From: Aphelocoma coerulescens
Taxonomy: Eukaryota; Chordata; Aves; Passeriformes; Corvidae
Reading direction: 5' to 3'
Length of the DNA: 64,000 bases
Assembly: GCF_041296385.1 (NCBI RefSeq)
Contig: NC_091017.1
Span: 15,060,001-15,124,000 of the forward strand
Shown: one piece after another, positions 21,612 through 34,239 of the stretch
Layout of the letters: each line of letters starts with the position of its first letter
Position numbering within the stretch: the stretch's first letter is position 1
Made by a program: the position numbers and the translations under genes
Notes under the pieces: generated by a model
What the model saw: the letters and a program-made list of their open reading frames with translations, nothing else
Told to the model about the DNA's origin: nothing
The model's database searches: none

Positions 21612-24600
21612 CTACAGAAAAATACACAGACATTGATAAACTTAGTCACTTTGTAAACCAGTCAGCAGGAACTAGGAAGATCTTTGGAAGTTGTAGTGTG
21701 ATTACATGCATGTAGTAGGCCAGGCAAACACCAGCTGTATGTCAGTGGTTAGTTTTCCATTTGTAAATTTGCTTTTCTTGCACCTCCAGTTTCACGTAGG
21801 AAGCCGAAATGGCTTTTGTGAGGCTGTACAATTGTAGTGTATGTGTGCATAGCTCTCACTAAATACAGTTTGAATAAAAGTGAGAAGCATAATGCCAGAT
21901 ATTTCTAGTGTTATAAGTACTAAATATGACAACAAGGAGAACGTTCCATGCAGTCAGAATGCAAAAACCCAGTCAAAGGTTCATTTTCCATGTAAAAACT
22001 CACAGATTCTCTGGCCATCACTGAGTATCTCTGATACTCAGACTAATGTTCTGGGACTTCTAAAGTTACTGATGGTGGGACTCTTTTCAAGTGTACCAAA
22101 ATACTTACGACTGGCCTATCTGTTGATATCTACTCTCACTGCTTAAAACTGTGTTGTTACTGCTTTTGCAGAAGTTCAGATTAGTCAACTCATTGATCTG
22201 TAAAGCCTTTTAAAATAAAAGAAACAATGACAACAGAAATTAGTAGGTAAAGGAATGATACATTAAAAAGATGAGATATCATGCAATTAAAATTCATTCT
22301 AAAAATGTGATGGTATCACTATTATATGGGCCAAATCCCCATTTTTTTAGCATAGTAGCAGAATTCCCTTTCTTTTAAGAGAGGAATGCATGCAGCCCAC
22401 ACCCTGTAAATTATGCATCACAACAGGCTTTATCACCTCCCCCAGGCCAGACTGTTTCTGCACAGGCATAGCAAAGACCAAATTTCTCTGCAATAACCCT
22501 GGCTTAAATTTTCACAAATTAGGAGAAAAGCTTTAGCCTGACAAGTTTTTTATTTGATTGATGGAAAAGACAAATAGAAGACTTTTTAATTTTGGGGGGG
22601 GGAGATAACATTGTTCTTTACTTTGAAACATTTCTGTCCAGCTGAATTCCAGTGGATGTAGTAGTTGTGTCTCTCATATGAGGTATTTCCAAATTATAGA
22701 AATGAGGTCTTGTAAACAGCAGTGGGTGCTGGTTGATGAGAAGTCCTTCTTGTTTCAAGATACTGCACAACACTCAGAGGTTGTTGTACTTAATTAGCTT
22801 TCCTTATGCTCATTAGGCCATCAAGTTTGAAGATTTCTTCATCATTATTAAAGACATTCCTTTCTAGCAAACCATTTCCAGGTTTATAGACAGGAAAACA
22901 GAGCACTTACTGTCATTCCATATCGAGGGATGCTAAAGTATTTGAGCCAGGAGAGCCAGGACAGGACGCTTGTGAGATTGACCAGCAACCCAGAGAAAAG
23001 CTAGATGCAATAATTACAAAAAAAAGCCACAACAACAAGAAAAACAAATTACAAATTACATGTTTTTATCATGTGTTCTTCTCTAGCTCTTGACTTTGCT
23101 TCTTCAGATAAAAAAGAATGGGAAGGCATTCCTAGAGGAAGAAACTCTTCCAGTAGAAGAACAAGAGATAGGGAAGGATTTATATGTTACCAAGGTTTGG
23201 GCCATAACCTCAGATCCTTCCCCCAAAATGAGCAACAGGGAATGCTTTCTCCTGAGCAGGAAACCCATGTGCTTCCTGTCGGGGGGTCCCACATGGGTTC
23301 ACATGAACTCTTCTGCTCCTCCATGTGCGGGACTGCCAGATGTGTGCTCTGGGTTTTGCCAGGGTTCCCTGAGCCTGAGGCAATGTGGATTTTGGCTGTG
23401 GGTTCAGTGCTGCTGCCTTGTTTAAGGTGCCTGTCTCCTGACTCTGGCTGTGTGTTGTCCAGTTTAACATGCTGAAGGTGGGCTCTGCAGCTGAGGAAGA
23501 CAGCTGGGGTAATGGTCTCAGAAAGCAGGGGGCTGTAGGGCATGTTCTCAGCCAGACACATTTGCTTTTCACACAGTTAAGGGAGAGAGAATGAAGTGTA
23601 GCCCCAAGTGGCTTTCCTACTTTCCAAGTAGTTTGGTGGCTGCCAGAGGCACTGACAAGAGGGAAAAGGAACCACTCTCCCCCTCACACCCAACCCTCCA
23701 GCCCCCCACTTCTTGTTAATTCAAAGGACAAATCAGAATATTCCACCATGCAGCATCAGGATACTCAAATCAGACAAATCAGGATATGTTGACCCCAACA
23801 GACTTTTTGCAGAATTCAGCTGAACTCTGGACTAGTAGGATTTCTGGAGCTCAGCATTTCTGGGATTTCAAGATCCAGTCTAGAGAACTGAACAGTTCTA
23901 CTCACAATCATAAAAACAAACGTGATAGTCATGAGTAGATTTGCTATGGCGACCACGCTCTGTCCTGCTGCAATGGCAAGTGCCATGGAAGTGGCTGTGT
24001 AGGACACCATCATAAGGGTGAACATCATTGTAAAGAAGGCTTCTGCTGTTGGTTTCAAACCTTAAAGATCAGAACAAGAAGGGTTTCAGTACAATCCTGC
24101 TGAAAGCTGTGCCATAACCTGAACACTATCCTGACTTTCCTAGTGTGTCCTGCCCACAGAATACACTTTGTCTGCCAGCATAGGCTGTGTCACTGAGATC
24201 CAAGACTGCCACGGTGCTTGTGACAGCCCTAATGTGTCTGTCCTGACAGTGGAGGACAGGATGAATAAGTAGTATGCCCAAAACTGCAGTAACAGTGAGG
24301 ATAGCATAATGTGTAGAAGTACTGTACTTCACACATCCAAAGTGACTTCAAGTTGTCCATCAAAGGAGAAACTTCTAGTGCACTTCCATGAGCAGCAGCT
24401 GTACTGCATTCCACTAGTTTCCAGCAGAGAGCTCTCCTAAAGAACCTAGCAGCCTTTGGGTGGCTATGGATTTGGTAGCAAGGCCTGTCTCACTCCAGTT
24501 TCACAGTCTGAGAGCCTCTTGCTGATGTGTCCTTGTGTCCCATTGCTTGGGGAAAAACTCAGACCCAAGCCTACAAGCTGGTATTAATTCACACAGTATT

Positions 24601-27600
24601 AAGATCTTAAAACAAAACCTTTTCCTTGCAAGGATCAGAAAAGTAAAGCAATCAGAAGCCAAGATGGCCGTAGATGAAAAGGAATAGATCAAAACTATGT
24701 GGTAATGGTTATGGCTTCCTTCTAGGGACAGTGGAGATGAGACATGTCACAGATTCTCTGATGAATGCTTAAATCTTTGTGCCTTTTCCGTAGAAAACAA
24801 CATGGTGTGCTACAATAAGCTCAGTAACCACTACCATGCCAGTGTAGGGCTTTAACCTATATAAATATCCATGTGTACATCCACATCTATCAAGTGCACG
24901 TGCCATACTGATTTATTGAGGGGGTTGGAATGAGGCTGTAGGTGGCCATACTTGCCTAGCATGAAGTAAACTATGCAGGTGAAGATGATGCTGGGCAGAG
25001 TCCTTATGGGTATTAAATCAGCCATTAGCTTTGCTATGAAGTATGCAGATGTTCTGTAGTACCCACTGATATATTCATGTCTGGAATACAGAGATAGGTA
25101 CAGCACATTACAAATTTAACCACTAAAAACTAGTTTTATTATTTTCACCCGGAGACAAATGAATTCTAGCTCAAAATGGATGAATTTTTCTTGTCAAAAT
25201 GGAAGAAAATCTTTCATACTTAGGCTGTAATGCAACTGTCTAGTAAGCCACAGACTACAGAACTGGTGACATTTTCATATGCAAATAAACATGGGGATTT
25301 GTGCACATGATTTTTAGTAAATTTATGTGTCATGTCATTGAGATAGAGAGGTAAAGTTTGAATAATTTTCATATTTTTTATGCCATAATATTCATAGCTT
25401 TAAAAAATCCAGTTAGATTATATTCATTGCCCTCACTAGCAAATCAAAAACTTATTAATCAATGCCAAAATTGAGTATTCAAGGGTTTTTTTCCTGCTGT
25501 GTCAATAATATTAAACTCTGAGCCATTTGTAATGATAGGTACCTTTTGGGGTATTTGCAGACAACTCACTAGCAGACTACCAGAGTACATTTGCAATGAG
25601 CACTATCAGTGAAAAAATTTGAAAACTCTGCACTAGCTGCACTTAAATGACAGCTACAGCACGTCAGACAATCTCACTGTCTAACAGTAGTGCCTGATAA
25701 CCTTTTTGTATGCTTTACTTACATAAATATCTTTTTTTCCACGACAAAGAGTTCAATAGCTGAGATGCTGCTGAAACACTGGTTGGTGGTCAGAAAGAAC
25801 ATTGCACCCACTCTGCAAAATAGCAAGCAGTTATTGAAAATGGGATGTAAATGTAGTGTTTCCACTACACAGTAGTTTTTGGCATGCAAGGATGGCACAT
25901 TTTCTGGTGCAGTCAAAGGACAGAAAATCAACTGAGTTGGTTTTTGGTGGTTTTTTTTTGTTTTTTTTTTTTGAGGGGTTGTGGTTTGTTTTTTTTCTTA
26001 ATGCAATTTCCTGACTTGTTGAATTCTGATTCTCAGATTGCGAGGCATTGGTCTGCTGCAAACTGTGAGGAACGAAATAAGCAGTATGAGAAGTAGTCTT
26101 CACCTTCCACAAAAAAATTTAAGGCACTTCATACCCACTTTAAAACTTGGACATTTTTAAGTAAATGCTATGAAGTGTTTCAAGGTTAAGAACCCAGAGG
26201 TTTCATAGTTGCAAACTCACGTGTCAGGTCAGGCACATACCCCTGTCAAAATGATACATAGACCAGCATAATTTGAAAATCTAGCTTTAGGTGGCTTACT
26301 GCTGGTAAATTCAGGTGTATGAATAGAAACAGTTGCAAGATTAAAGCTTTAGTTACCTAGGTTTAAGCAGCCACAAGTCTGTACATTTTAACCCTCTCAG
26401 TTCTGCAGGGACCTTGGTAGAGGGACAAAAGCATATCCTCGCTTCCAAGTCGCATAGACTTGGCCTTACCTACTGATGTGAAGGGAAGCACTTGTTTTAA
26501 AGAGGTATTAGGCTCCTTTAAAGGGAGCTTTATCAAATTTTTGAATATCCATTACCTAGACTGACTGACCTGTTCTGTAGTCCAGTAGAGTCCTCTTTAA
26601 GTCCAAAGAAAATGGCACCTACAATCAGTCCCAGAAAAGCTGTAACACACACCTAAATGGGAAAAAGAGAAAAGAGGAGGGAAAGTATCATTATCATTGC
26701 TTCATTATCATTTCCTGACTGCCAGGATGAGGAAGACAGTTTATTTTCATGCTCTACAGTGTGTAATTACTGGGGTCTATCAGACATCTTATTCATGGGA
26801 TTGTTTTTAACAAGATGCTGTGACAGGGCTGCAGATGTGCTGGTATTTGCAGTCTGTAACTATTTAAATAGTAGAGATAACAGATCCCTCAAGGATGTCA
26901 ATTAAAAGACTAAAGTGTGTGCATCACACGCTTTAAATGCTAAATGCAAATGACAAAAAGCTCAGGAAAACTGATGGTATCAGGCAGTTCTGTCATTTTT
27001 AAACCCGAGCAATGCATGAGTCTTAACACCATAAACAACTTGATCCATGGTACCCTCTCGCTAAGATCCTGCCGAAAGGAGCAAATGTCAGGGATAATTC
27101 AGCTCCTAAGCCAGTTGCAGTGGAAAGCAGGGATCATTTCAAGACCAATTTGGAGCAGATTAATGAAAAAAAGGCTTAATGAGCCCTGTACCCCTGAAAG
27201 AATGCTGGACAAATCCATCCCTAATTAGAGTGGGGAGATAAAAAAGATTGTGAGAAACAAGTCAGGACCATTAACCTCGGGCTATTAAGGAGGTTCTTGA
27301 GAGCCTAATTCTTGTCACAAGGTCAAGCTTTTACAAAGCAATTATTAAGGATCTCTATAGTATCAACATACAGGCACACACACGTACTCAAAGCCTTTTA
27401 ACCTCAGGGATTCTGGACTCGTTTACCTCCACACCAACCATTTATTCACTCATTATATAAACCATGATGAAGATAATTTATACCCCTGGACACAGGCTAA
27501 TTTTTCAATTGGCTTCTCTAGAACTGCTGAGAATTGCAGTGGGAGTTTTGGTGGTGCTGTGACGGCAGAGTTTGGTCCATGAATTAGGGGATTCCCGAGG

Positions 27601-30600
27601 ATTAGTCACTCTGCAGAGACCAGCCATACATTCTTTATTTTTGAAGGCAATGTGCAGCTTTGAAGGAGTCAACACTTTCGGTGTTGATCCTTCTGAAAAA
27701 GCAGCACTAACAGAGCCTGGTGTCTGTCTTCCATGGTGGGTGTTAGACCCCTTTGTGGGCTTCATGACACCTCATCCAGATGACATCATCACCAATATGA
27801 ACAGCCAAATGACCAAATAGCACACACATTATGAGACTGTGAAAATATTTTTGCACTTGAGCCAACTGCCAGCACTTCATTTTGTGCTGAAGTTTAATTA
27901 AGTATTCAAATGCAGTCTGTTAACTTTTCCTAACAGGGGAGAGGATTTGAGGCCAAACCCCACAGTGCTGAGCCTGGACAATTAGAGTCAAATTTGAAGA
28001 ATGTTCTTGAGAAAATGTGTGAAACTGCTTGGGACCTAATGTGCTTCTGGCTGGGAGCAGCAGAATGCCCTGCTGGGAAGGGTCTTGCCTCCCAAAGTCT
28101 TTCACTAGTCCAAACTTAATTACTGAACAGTCCAAAATTTGGGAGCATTCAGGACACCTTCTATCCCCAGATTCCTAGATCTTGAGCACTCTTTCTTCAG
28201 ATGTTTACTGCAGTCAAAATATCAAGAGGCAAAACCATCCCAATGATTTGCCTGATAATCCAGGAGCTGAATAAATAAATTCAATGTATATGACAAAATT
28301 ATGGATACAAAGAGCCTTACCTGAGCTATGGAAGCCTGAGGGTTTCCTATGAGATTTTTAAATGTGCGCCTGGACACCCATTTCAGCTGGTGGAGGAAGG
28401 AATTGGCATATGTGATTTGCCGGAAAATTCCTTTGGTTTTCATTTTATTTCCTGAAGAAACGCTCTCTAAATATGCTTTTGTTTCTCGGTAGTAGGCAGA
28501 GTTGGAGTATTTTTCTGCTAACTGTTCAGCCACTGTTTTATCATATTCAGAGTGTTCTTCGGTGCTCTCTGCTGAAAAGATTAAAAAACCAGAAGAATTA
28601 ATATGCACATGTAGTTCCAGTGATTCACTGCACTCAGTCCCGTAGCAGGCAGTTCATAAGAGTCTGTATAAATAAGACCAAACCTCTGTGTTTGTCTGTG
28701 CAACCTGTCCCACAGGCAGCAGCCTCTCAGCACTCTGACCAGGCAAACCCCTGTCTGCCCAGAGAGTTTCAACCTGGCAGCAATATGGAATTTAATGAAA
28801 AAATTATTTTTACATCCCCTTTGCCCCCAAAAGTTTCTGTAAGTGATCCGTTTCACAGATCTGATTACATAATCCTGGACTTCCCAGATTTTTGATCCAG
28901 GTAATCCTGCATGTTTTTACTTTGGTCATAAATAAATTTCAGCTGGACCTCCTTTTTTTCTCAACTATAGTGCAGTGTGGGCTTTTCCAATGGCAGATAT
29001 GATGTGTGTTGCCAGTTATAATATTTGCCAGACCTTGATCACAGCATTTTTGTAAAATGATGGCTGCTCCTTTGGTAAAGATATAGTGAAACTGTGTTTG
29101 GGCACACAGAGTATTCATTACTTCATTTGCCCTTTCACTCCTGGGAAAAGAGATAAGCTATTAGTGAGTGGCAGCAGAAATGGATGAGAAAGCATGCTCC
29201 ATAAAATAGGTGAGAGCTGATTTGTTAGTTTGGGGATCATTTCTGCCTTAGCACAACTTCAGGGAAACATCCGGTGAGCAGTGGTACCCTATCTCTACCC
29301 CTTCCCACCCTGCTCAAAGGAAGGAAAACAGTAATTTCCTAATGGAAAAACTGTTCCATTAGGTAAAATATGCAAGTCATAACTGCATCAAATTATGTCC
29401 TTAACTGGAACAATTGTCTTGGTTTATTGTCTCTGGTTCCACAGGACTTCAGCTGCTTTGCCTTGAAGATGAAAGAAGCTCTTTCTCTGTGCTGAGGGTT
29501 AACAAAACAGTTTCTTAAATTCCCATTCCCACACATGTTAGGACAACTTGACTCAGCTCTGGGTTTCATACCTGTGTTACTTTCATCAGCCTTGTTCATT
29601 GCCACGGCGGTAGAGTCTCCATTGATGACGTCCAGGAAAAAGTCTGCAGGGTTGTTGTAGGGCTCGCACTGGTAGCCTGTGATGACAGTGTTACGAGCCC
29701 TGAGTGGGGTTCTGTGACTGGCCAAGGGCTGTGCTTGGCTCTCAGGAGCACAGCCACACATCCTGCCCATGGAGCAGCCTGCACCAAGGGCGTGGCAGCC
29801 TTTGGAAAGTCCATGATTTCCTGAGGGATGAGCAGCACTGCTGGGCAGCACCGTCAGCAAAAGCGAGGTGACAGCTGGCAGCATGCTCTTCCCAGCCCTA
29901 GCCTGGGCTTTCTCTAATTAAGATGTACCCAGGAACAGCTCATCCAAATCCACATGTGGGTCAAGAGAGGAAACACCCAGGGAAATGCTCAGCCTGTTAC
30001 AATGCTGGGCTTGCTTGGACACGCCGTGTCCAATTCTGGCCCAGAGCTACTGGCATTTTACTCAAGTTGGTGCAAACCAAAGGTTGGCGCTGCTGGAAGC
30101 TGAGCTCACCTATGGACTGGAAGTACTGGATGGCATGCTGGGCCGGCCCATGGTACAGCACTCTCCCTGCAGCCAGCAGTGTCAGGTTGTCAAACAGTCG
30201 GAATATGGAGTACCGAGGCTGATGGATGGAGAAGATGATTGTCTTTCCTTGTTTTGACATCCTGAATGTGAAGAATGACAGAGATGTCAGCTTTGAGAAT
30301 TGATTCAGTGTTTAGAATTTGAGAATAATGAGTTTGAAAGTTCAGTTAAGTCTTGATGAAGTCTGATTAAGTTGGTATGCCAGAGAAGGGAGAAGAAAGG
30401 GGAAAAAAGAAAATATTTGGGCCAAATTTACAGTGTCTGTGTGAGAAAAGAATTCTCACTTTGGAGAGAGAGAATTAACAGGTTTTTTCCTACCCTCTTT
30501 GCATCCTTGGCTCACTGGTAAATAATTAGATGTCTGAACTCCCTGTTTGCTCATTCTAATGTAATTCAAGTCAAATACAACTGAGGTACAGCAGAGTGGA

Positions 30601-33600
30601 GTGCTGAGAATTGGAAGATGTTTCCAAGGCCATCACCTTTTCAGTAGCAGTAGGACAGCATTAGCAGTGCTGGCATCAAGTCCTGTGGTTGGCTCATCCA
30701 AAAACAAGATGGCAGGATCCGTGATGAGCTCCATCCCAATATTGGTCCTTTTCCGTTCTCCTCCAGACACCCCGCGAGAGAACTGGGTGCCAACCTGATA
30801 GAAAACAAGAAACTTGTCTTGTTTGGCCCAAAGAGAAATCCTTGAGTGAACAGCATCCTACCCACTCGGCAGTGTTTGGGGAGAGTTGTAAGGAATTTTG
30901 GCCCTACATTCAGGAGCAGATGTAAATGTTATCTCACACACAGCCTGGTTCTTGATGTTAGTATTGCTGGAGGTCTTGTCTTTTTCTCCAATCACTGCCC
31001 TTCTCTTTCACCTTTCACCTTTCCCTTTCCTTTTCCCTTTCCCTGCAATGTAATACCATATGGCAGCATGAGCACAGTCTGTACAGATCTCCGTACAGAA
31101 ATGTTATTAATTACTGTGTTACTGAAACAGCCTGTTGAAATTTACTTTTTTTTTAATTCTGCCATGATGAGCCATTTGATTAATTAATAAACCACTTACT
31201 ACTGGATCATGGTTTAAGCACCTTGTTTGCAGGCCTTACCTTGGAATCTGCCACTTTGCTCAAACCCAGTTCCTTGATGATCTGATTCACTCGTTCATCT
31301 TTTTCCTGCTCCTTCACTGACTTTGGCAAGCGGAGTGCTGCTGAGAACTTCAGGTTTTCTCTTACAGTCAGGGTTCCCATCACTACATCATCCTTCATTA
31401 AAAAAAAAGGTAGATACTTGGTGGTTGCTCAGCAGTTTCTATTTATTCCTCTGAGAACTGCATCTACCTATGTTTTATGCTGTCCTTGCATGCAGAGGAA
31501 CAGTAGCAGCAGCCAGAACATGCAGTAAGGTGCATCTTCAGTGCCTGTGTCATAGCAGAGAGTGGATTTCATGTATGTAATTGTATTTGCCTTAATTCAT
31601 AAAGCAATGCCATATAGGAACAGCCTCCACCATGCATGATATCAAAATGCATAAAGAGCAAAGTGCTAAAAACTATCCCTTATGAATTCTTACCTTATTC
31701 ATTTTTTTGGAGGTGTCAAGGGAGAGACTGAAGGGCTGAAGGGGCCTAAGGAGTAACTACAGCTCAGGTCATTATCACAGTGTGTTTGTCAGTGCAGCCT
31801 CAGCCCACCACAGGTGACAGCAGGGAGAAAAGAGGGAAGGAGAAGAGAGGTTGGGTCCATGTGGGTTAGGATGAAGGTGTTCCCAACTTGTTTGTCAAAG
31901 GAGGAAGGAGGGGAGGTTTTTAGATACCATCTTCTTGTCTCTTGCAAAGAGAACCTGTCAATTGCAGGAAGTTGAGATTTACATGTGGTTTGAGAGACTG
32001 CCTTTCTGCAACATGCTGACTGCAATTTTAAGGAGTTTTCCTAGATTCTTGGGTCAAGGCAAGGTATTTGCAACACAGCAGCAACTTCTTCCAGTAGAAT
32101 CCACAGTGATAAAAATTACTTACCTGTACTACATACCCAGAGGTACATTTAAAGTTGGCAGGCTGAGGAGCTCCATTGATCAAAATGTCACCATAGAGCC
32201 CATTGGGATCCTTCCTTGCAGCCAAAATGTCAAGCAGCCTAAAGGGAAGGTTGGTTACTTTGTCAGATGAACATGCAGGAGGCAAAGCTCTCTGAACCAT
32301 AAACCCAGCTCACAGAACGAAGAGCTACCTAAAAGAGTATCACATTAAATGTTTGCAATTTAGAAAACCCCCAGCAACTTCCAAGGACTGAGTTTCTTTT
32401 GTCCTGGTTTCCTAAGGAAATGAGATCTGTGCAGTTTTGTGTCCATTTTTTCAATCACTTGATTTTAAGCTAGAATGGTGTGTAAGGAGCAAGCGTCAGC
32501 AAAGTGTGGACTAAAACTGAATTTCACATTTCTCATACAAACTGATTGCCTTTTTTGAATTCAAGTATTTCTCGGAAAACTGAGGTTTGCACAGACCTAA
32601 ACAAAAACTCTTTCTCTGAAAGAGAAGTGCATTATGCTAGAAGTGTGCAGTTTCATTTCCCCCTTGGTGTAATTTCTGTGAAGGGCAAAGGGGGCACTTA
32701 CGAAGATTTACCACTGCCAGTGGGTCCCAAAATTGCATTCAGTCCTGGTTTCATGATGCCACTGTAAGACAAAACAGATAGGTTTTACAAAATAATTAGG
32801 GTGGGGTTATTTCTTTGCCTGTTTCAACTGGTAGGCCAGTGTAACTTACCTGTACTACTGCTTTCTGCATCCCATTAATTTTGGAATTAATGAAGATGCC
32901 TAATCACAAGCAATATTTATGATCAGATTTCACCTTAACTTTTATTCCTAAGCACAGAAACATGACTAAAATGTAGCAAAATCTGTACATATATTTTTAC
33001 CCCATGGATCTCTACAAGAGAAGCATGCACTTGCTTTAGCCATATTCTGTTCTCTCAACAGAGAGAATAATGGTCCCTGTAGACAGAATAAACTAGGGAT
33101 TTGTCTGTACTTAAAATGCAGTTGATAGTTTCTCTGTATCTGGCATTAAAGCCCCATGAAACTCAAAAGCCAGATGGAAAAAGTCACAAATGACCCATGT
33201 GAGTCAACTGAGGTACCACAACACATGGCTTTTGAGGAAAGCAACAAAGCCTTTAAGAGCTCATGTTTAGCAGGTGTGGAAATTCCCTGGGCAAAGAGCA
33301 GGACAGACAGAGTTACACAAAAGGGTGAATATTTATGATAGAAACTGGAGTTGGAGAGCTGAAAGTCACGGATGATTTGGAATGGCATATTGTATGAGCA
33401 GTTGCCACTGAATTTAACTACTGAACTGTGAATGGGCAAACTTTTTTCACTGATTATTTGAACAAAGGCCATAATGACATGACTGCTTTACTGCAGTAGT
33501 GCTCACTGTTGGGGAAAAAACACCAAAAGAACTCAACAAAAAAATGCCAAAAACCCAGAAACCTTTACATCTCTTCAGAGTTAACCTAACCCTCATATAC

Positions 33601-34239
33601 ATTAATGTCTTAAACATTTTAAGTTAAACCCCCATAAAAAATTAACCTTTCCCAAGGCCACCTGAGGGAAGGAGACACAAGTGTGGGGGACAGGCTGTTG
33701 GTATCTCAGCTAAACACCCTGGCACAGTGGGAGGATTGCCAGGTAGTGTAGAGCGAGCAGAGCTGGCTGGTGTGCCTCGTGCTGATAGCAACCAGGAGGG
33801 CTGTACCCCCAGGGCCGGGGGAAGTGAGCTCTCTGATGTACAGGCTCAGCCCAGTGACTGAAGGCCTGGGTTTAAGCACAGCTGGCAGCAAACACGAGGC
33901 AACCACACACACAAATAATTCTTCTAAATCTCGATCTGCATATTGTGCTGAATGGCTCAGTGACATGAGTGAAGTCAACTCTCTGGACAGAAATAAAACC
34001 TAATGTATTCTAGAGAGATGTTTAAATACGTACTTGACATCTCTCAAAACTTCTTTATCAGTGGTTTTTTGGAAACACAGGAACCCAGTCTTTGTCTTCA
34101 CACGGTAGCAGATGTTGTGGAAGGTGAGCATGCTTCCTGCCTTGCCAGCAAAGTCTGGAGAGGACTGCCTTCTGCTGGGAATGCCATTTGTACTGGAGTC
34201 TGACATCTGAATGCATAGGTGTGGCTGGCCTTCTGCCAT
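21461..34239 (-). CDS. ABCG2: ABCG2 (BCRP) half-transporter, complete coding region
   Basis: ABC transporter G2 is a homodimeric plasma-membrane exporter of urate, porphyrins and many drugs. Fifteen coding exons join in phase to 663 codons (human 655). The order is an N-terminal nucleotide-binding domain, then six membrane helices. Visible motifs: Walker [10 protein letters not shown] (Lys about 87), signature VSGGERKR (about 187), Walker B ILFLDEPT (Glu about 212) and H-loop SIHQPRYS. The arginine equivalent to human Arg482 is kept (PIRTLPS). The third extracellular loop has Cys about 594, a glycosylation sequon NNT and Cys about 616, but no counterpart of human Cys603. ATG at 34239 follows an acceptor by seven bases, as for a gene with a non-coding first exon. 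Intron 12 has a GC donor. No frameshifts or premature stops were seen. PKD2 lies tail-to-tail downstream. Confidence 0.97.
22109..22206 (-). CDS. ABCG2: ABCG2 exon 15
   Basis: Third extracellular loop, [13 protein letters not shown] to QQIGQ. Contains one cysteine and an NNT sequon. Donor gtaagt, acceptor aaaag; ends two bases into a Ser codon. Confidence 0.93.
22911..23000 (-). CDS. ABCG2: ABCG2 exon 14
   Basis: Thirty codons, [12 protein letters not shown] to IPRYGMT, the fifth membrane segment and following loop. Donor gtaagt, acceptor tctag. Confidence 0.95.
23906..24060 (-). CDS. ABCG2: ABCG2 exon 13
   Basis: [17 protein letters not shown] to TFVFMI, including the conserved [12 protein letters not shown] core. 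Donor gtgagt, acceptor tttaag. Confidence 0.95.
24956..25080 (-). CDS. ABCG2: ABCG2 exon 12
   Basis: [14 protein letters not shown] to IVYFML, including PIRTLPS with the Arg482 equivalent. Acceptor ttccag. The donor is GCAAGT after CTAG, a non-canonical GC-AG intron; with it, phase to exon 13 is correct and the Gly codon is restored. Confidence 0.93.
25723..25812 (-). CDS. ABCG2: ABCG2 exon 11
   Basis: Second membrane segment region: [15 protein letters not shown] to VVEKKIF. Acceptor ttgcag, donor gtaagt. Confidence 0.95.
26570..26652 (-). CDS. ABCG2: ABCG2 exon 10
   Basis: First membrane segment, [18 protein letters not shown] to GLQN. Acceptor tttag, donor gtcagt. Confidence 0.94.
26922..27424. 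repeat. 503-bp direct repeat, copy 2 (ABCG2 intron 9)
   Basis: Copy of 18320-18822 at an offset of exactly 8602 along its length, so no indels. It lies in the intron between ABCG2 exons 10 and 9. Weak similarity continues a few bases beyond the left edge (TAAA.T.TGT before CATCACACG), which looks like a constrained core with diverged flanks rather than a fresh insertion. Confidence 0.9.
28321..28571 (-). CDS. ABCG2: ABCG2 exon 9
   Basis: Linker between the ATP-binding and membrane domains, [17 protein letters not shown] to GNPQASIAQ. Acceptor tttcag, donor gtaagg. Confidence 0.95.
29572..29676 (-). CDS. ABCG2: ABCG2 exon 8
   Basis: [19 protein letters not shown] to DESNT, with the conserved NPADF motif. 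Acceptor cacag, donor gtatga. Confidence 0.94.
30110..30261 (-). CDS. ABCG2: ABCG2 exon 7
   Basis: [18 protein letters not shown] to QYFQSI, carrying the H-loop histidine. Acceptor ttcag, donor gtgagc. Confidence 0.95.
30637..30794 (-). CDS. ABCG2: ABCG2 exon 6
   Basis: [18 protein letters not shown] to AVLLLLK, carrying the ABC signature, Walker B and D-loop (TTGLDAST). Acceptor atcag, donor gtgatg. Confidence 0.95.
31240..31392 (-). CDS. ABCG2: ABCG2 exon 5
   Basis: [19 protein letters not shown] to KVADSK, Q-loop side of the ATP-binding domain. Acceptor tgaag, donor gtaagg. Confidence 0.95.
32124..32238 (-). CDS. ABCG2: ABCG2 exon 4
   Basis: [17 protein letters not shown] to SGYVVQ. Its first base completes a Ser codon. 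Acceptor tttag, donor gtaagt. Confidence 0.95.
32702..32761 (-). CDS. ABCG2: ABCG2 exon 3 (Walker A)
   Basis: A 60-bp exon, the human size, encoding [19 protein letters not shown]. Acceptor ttacag, donor gtaagt. Confidence 0.95.
34034..34239 (-). CDS. ABCG2: ABCG2 exon 2, start codon
   Basis: [15 protein letters not shown] to [16 protein letters not shown] is the conserved landmark. ATG at 34239-34237. The acceptor ttccag ends at 34247, so the exon begins at 34246 with seven bases of 5' UTR. Donor gtacgt. Confidence 0.93.

Noticed and set aside
31005..31045. Polypyrimidine tract as a regulatory element
   Set aside because: Simple CT-rich repeat in an ABCG2 intron with no splice site that uses it.
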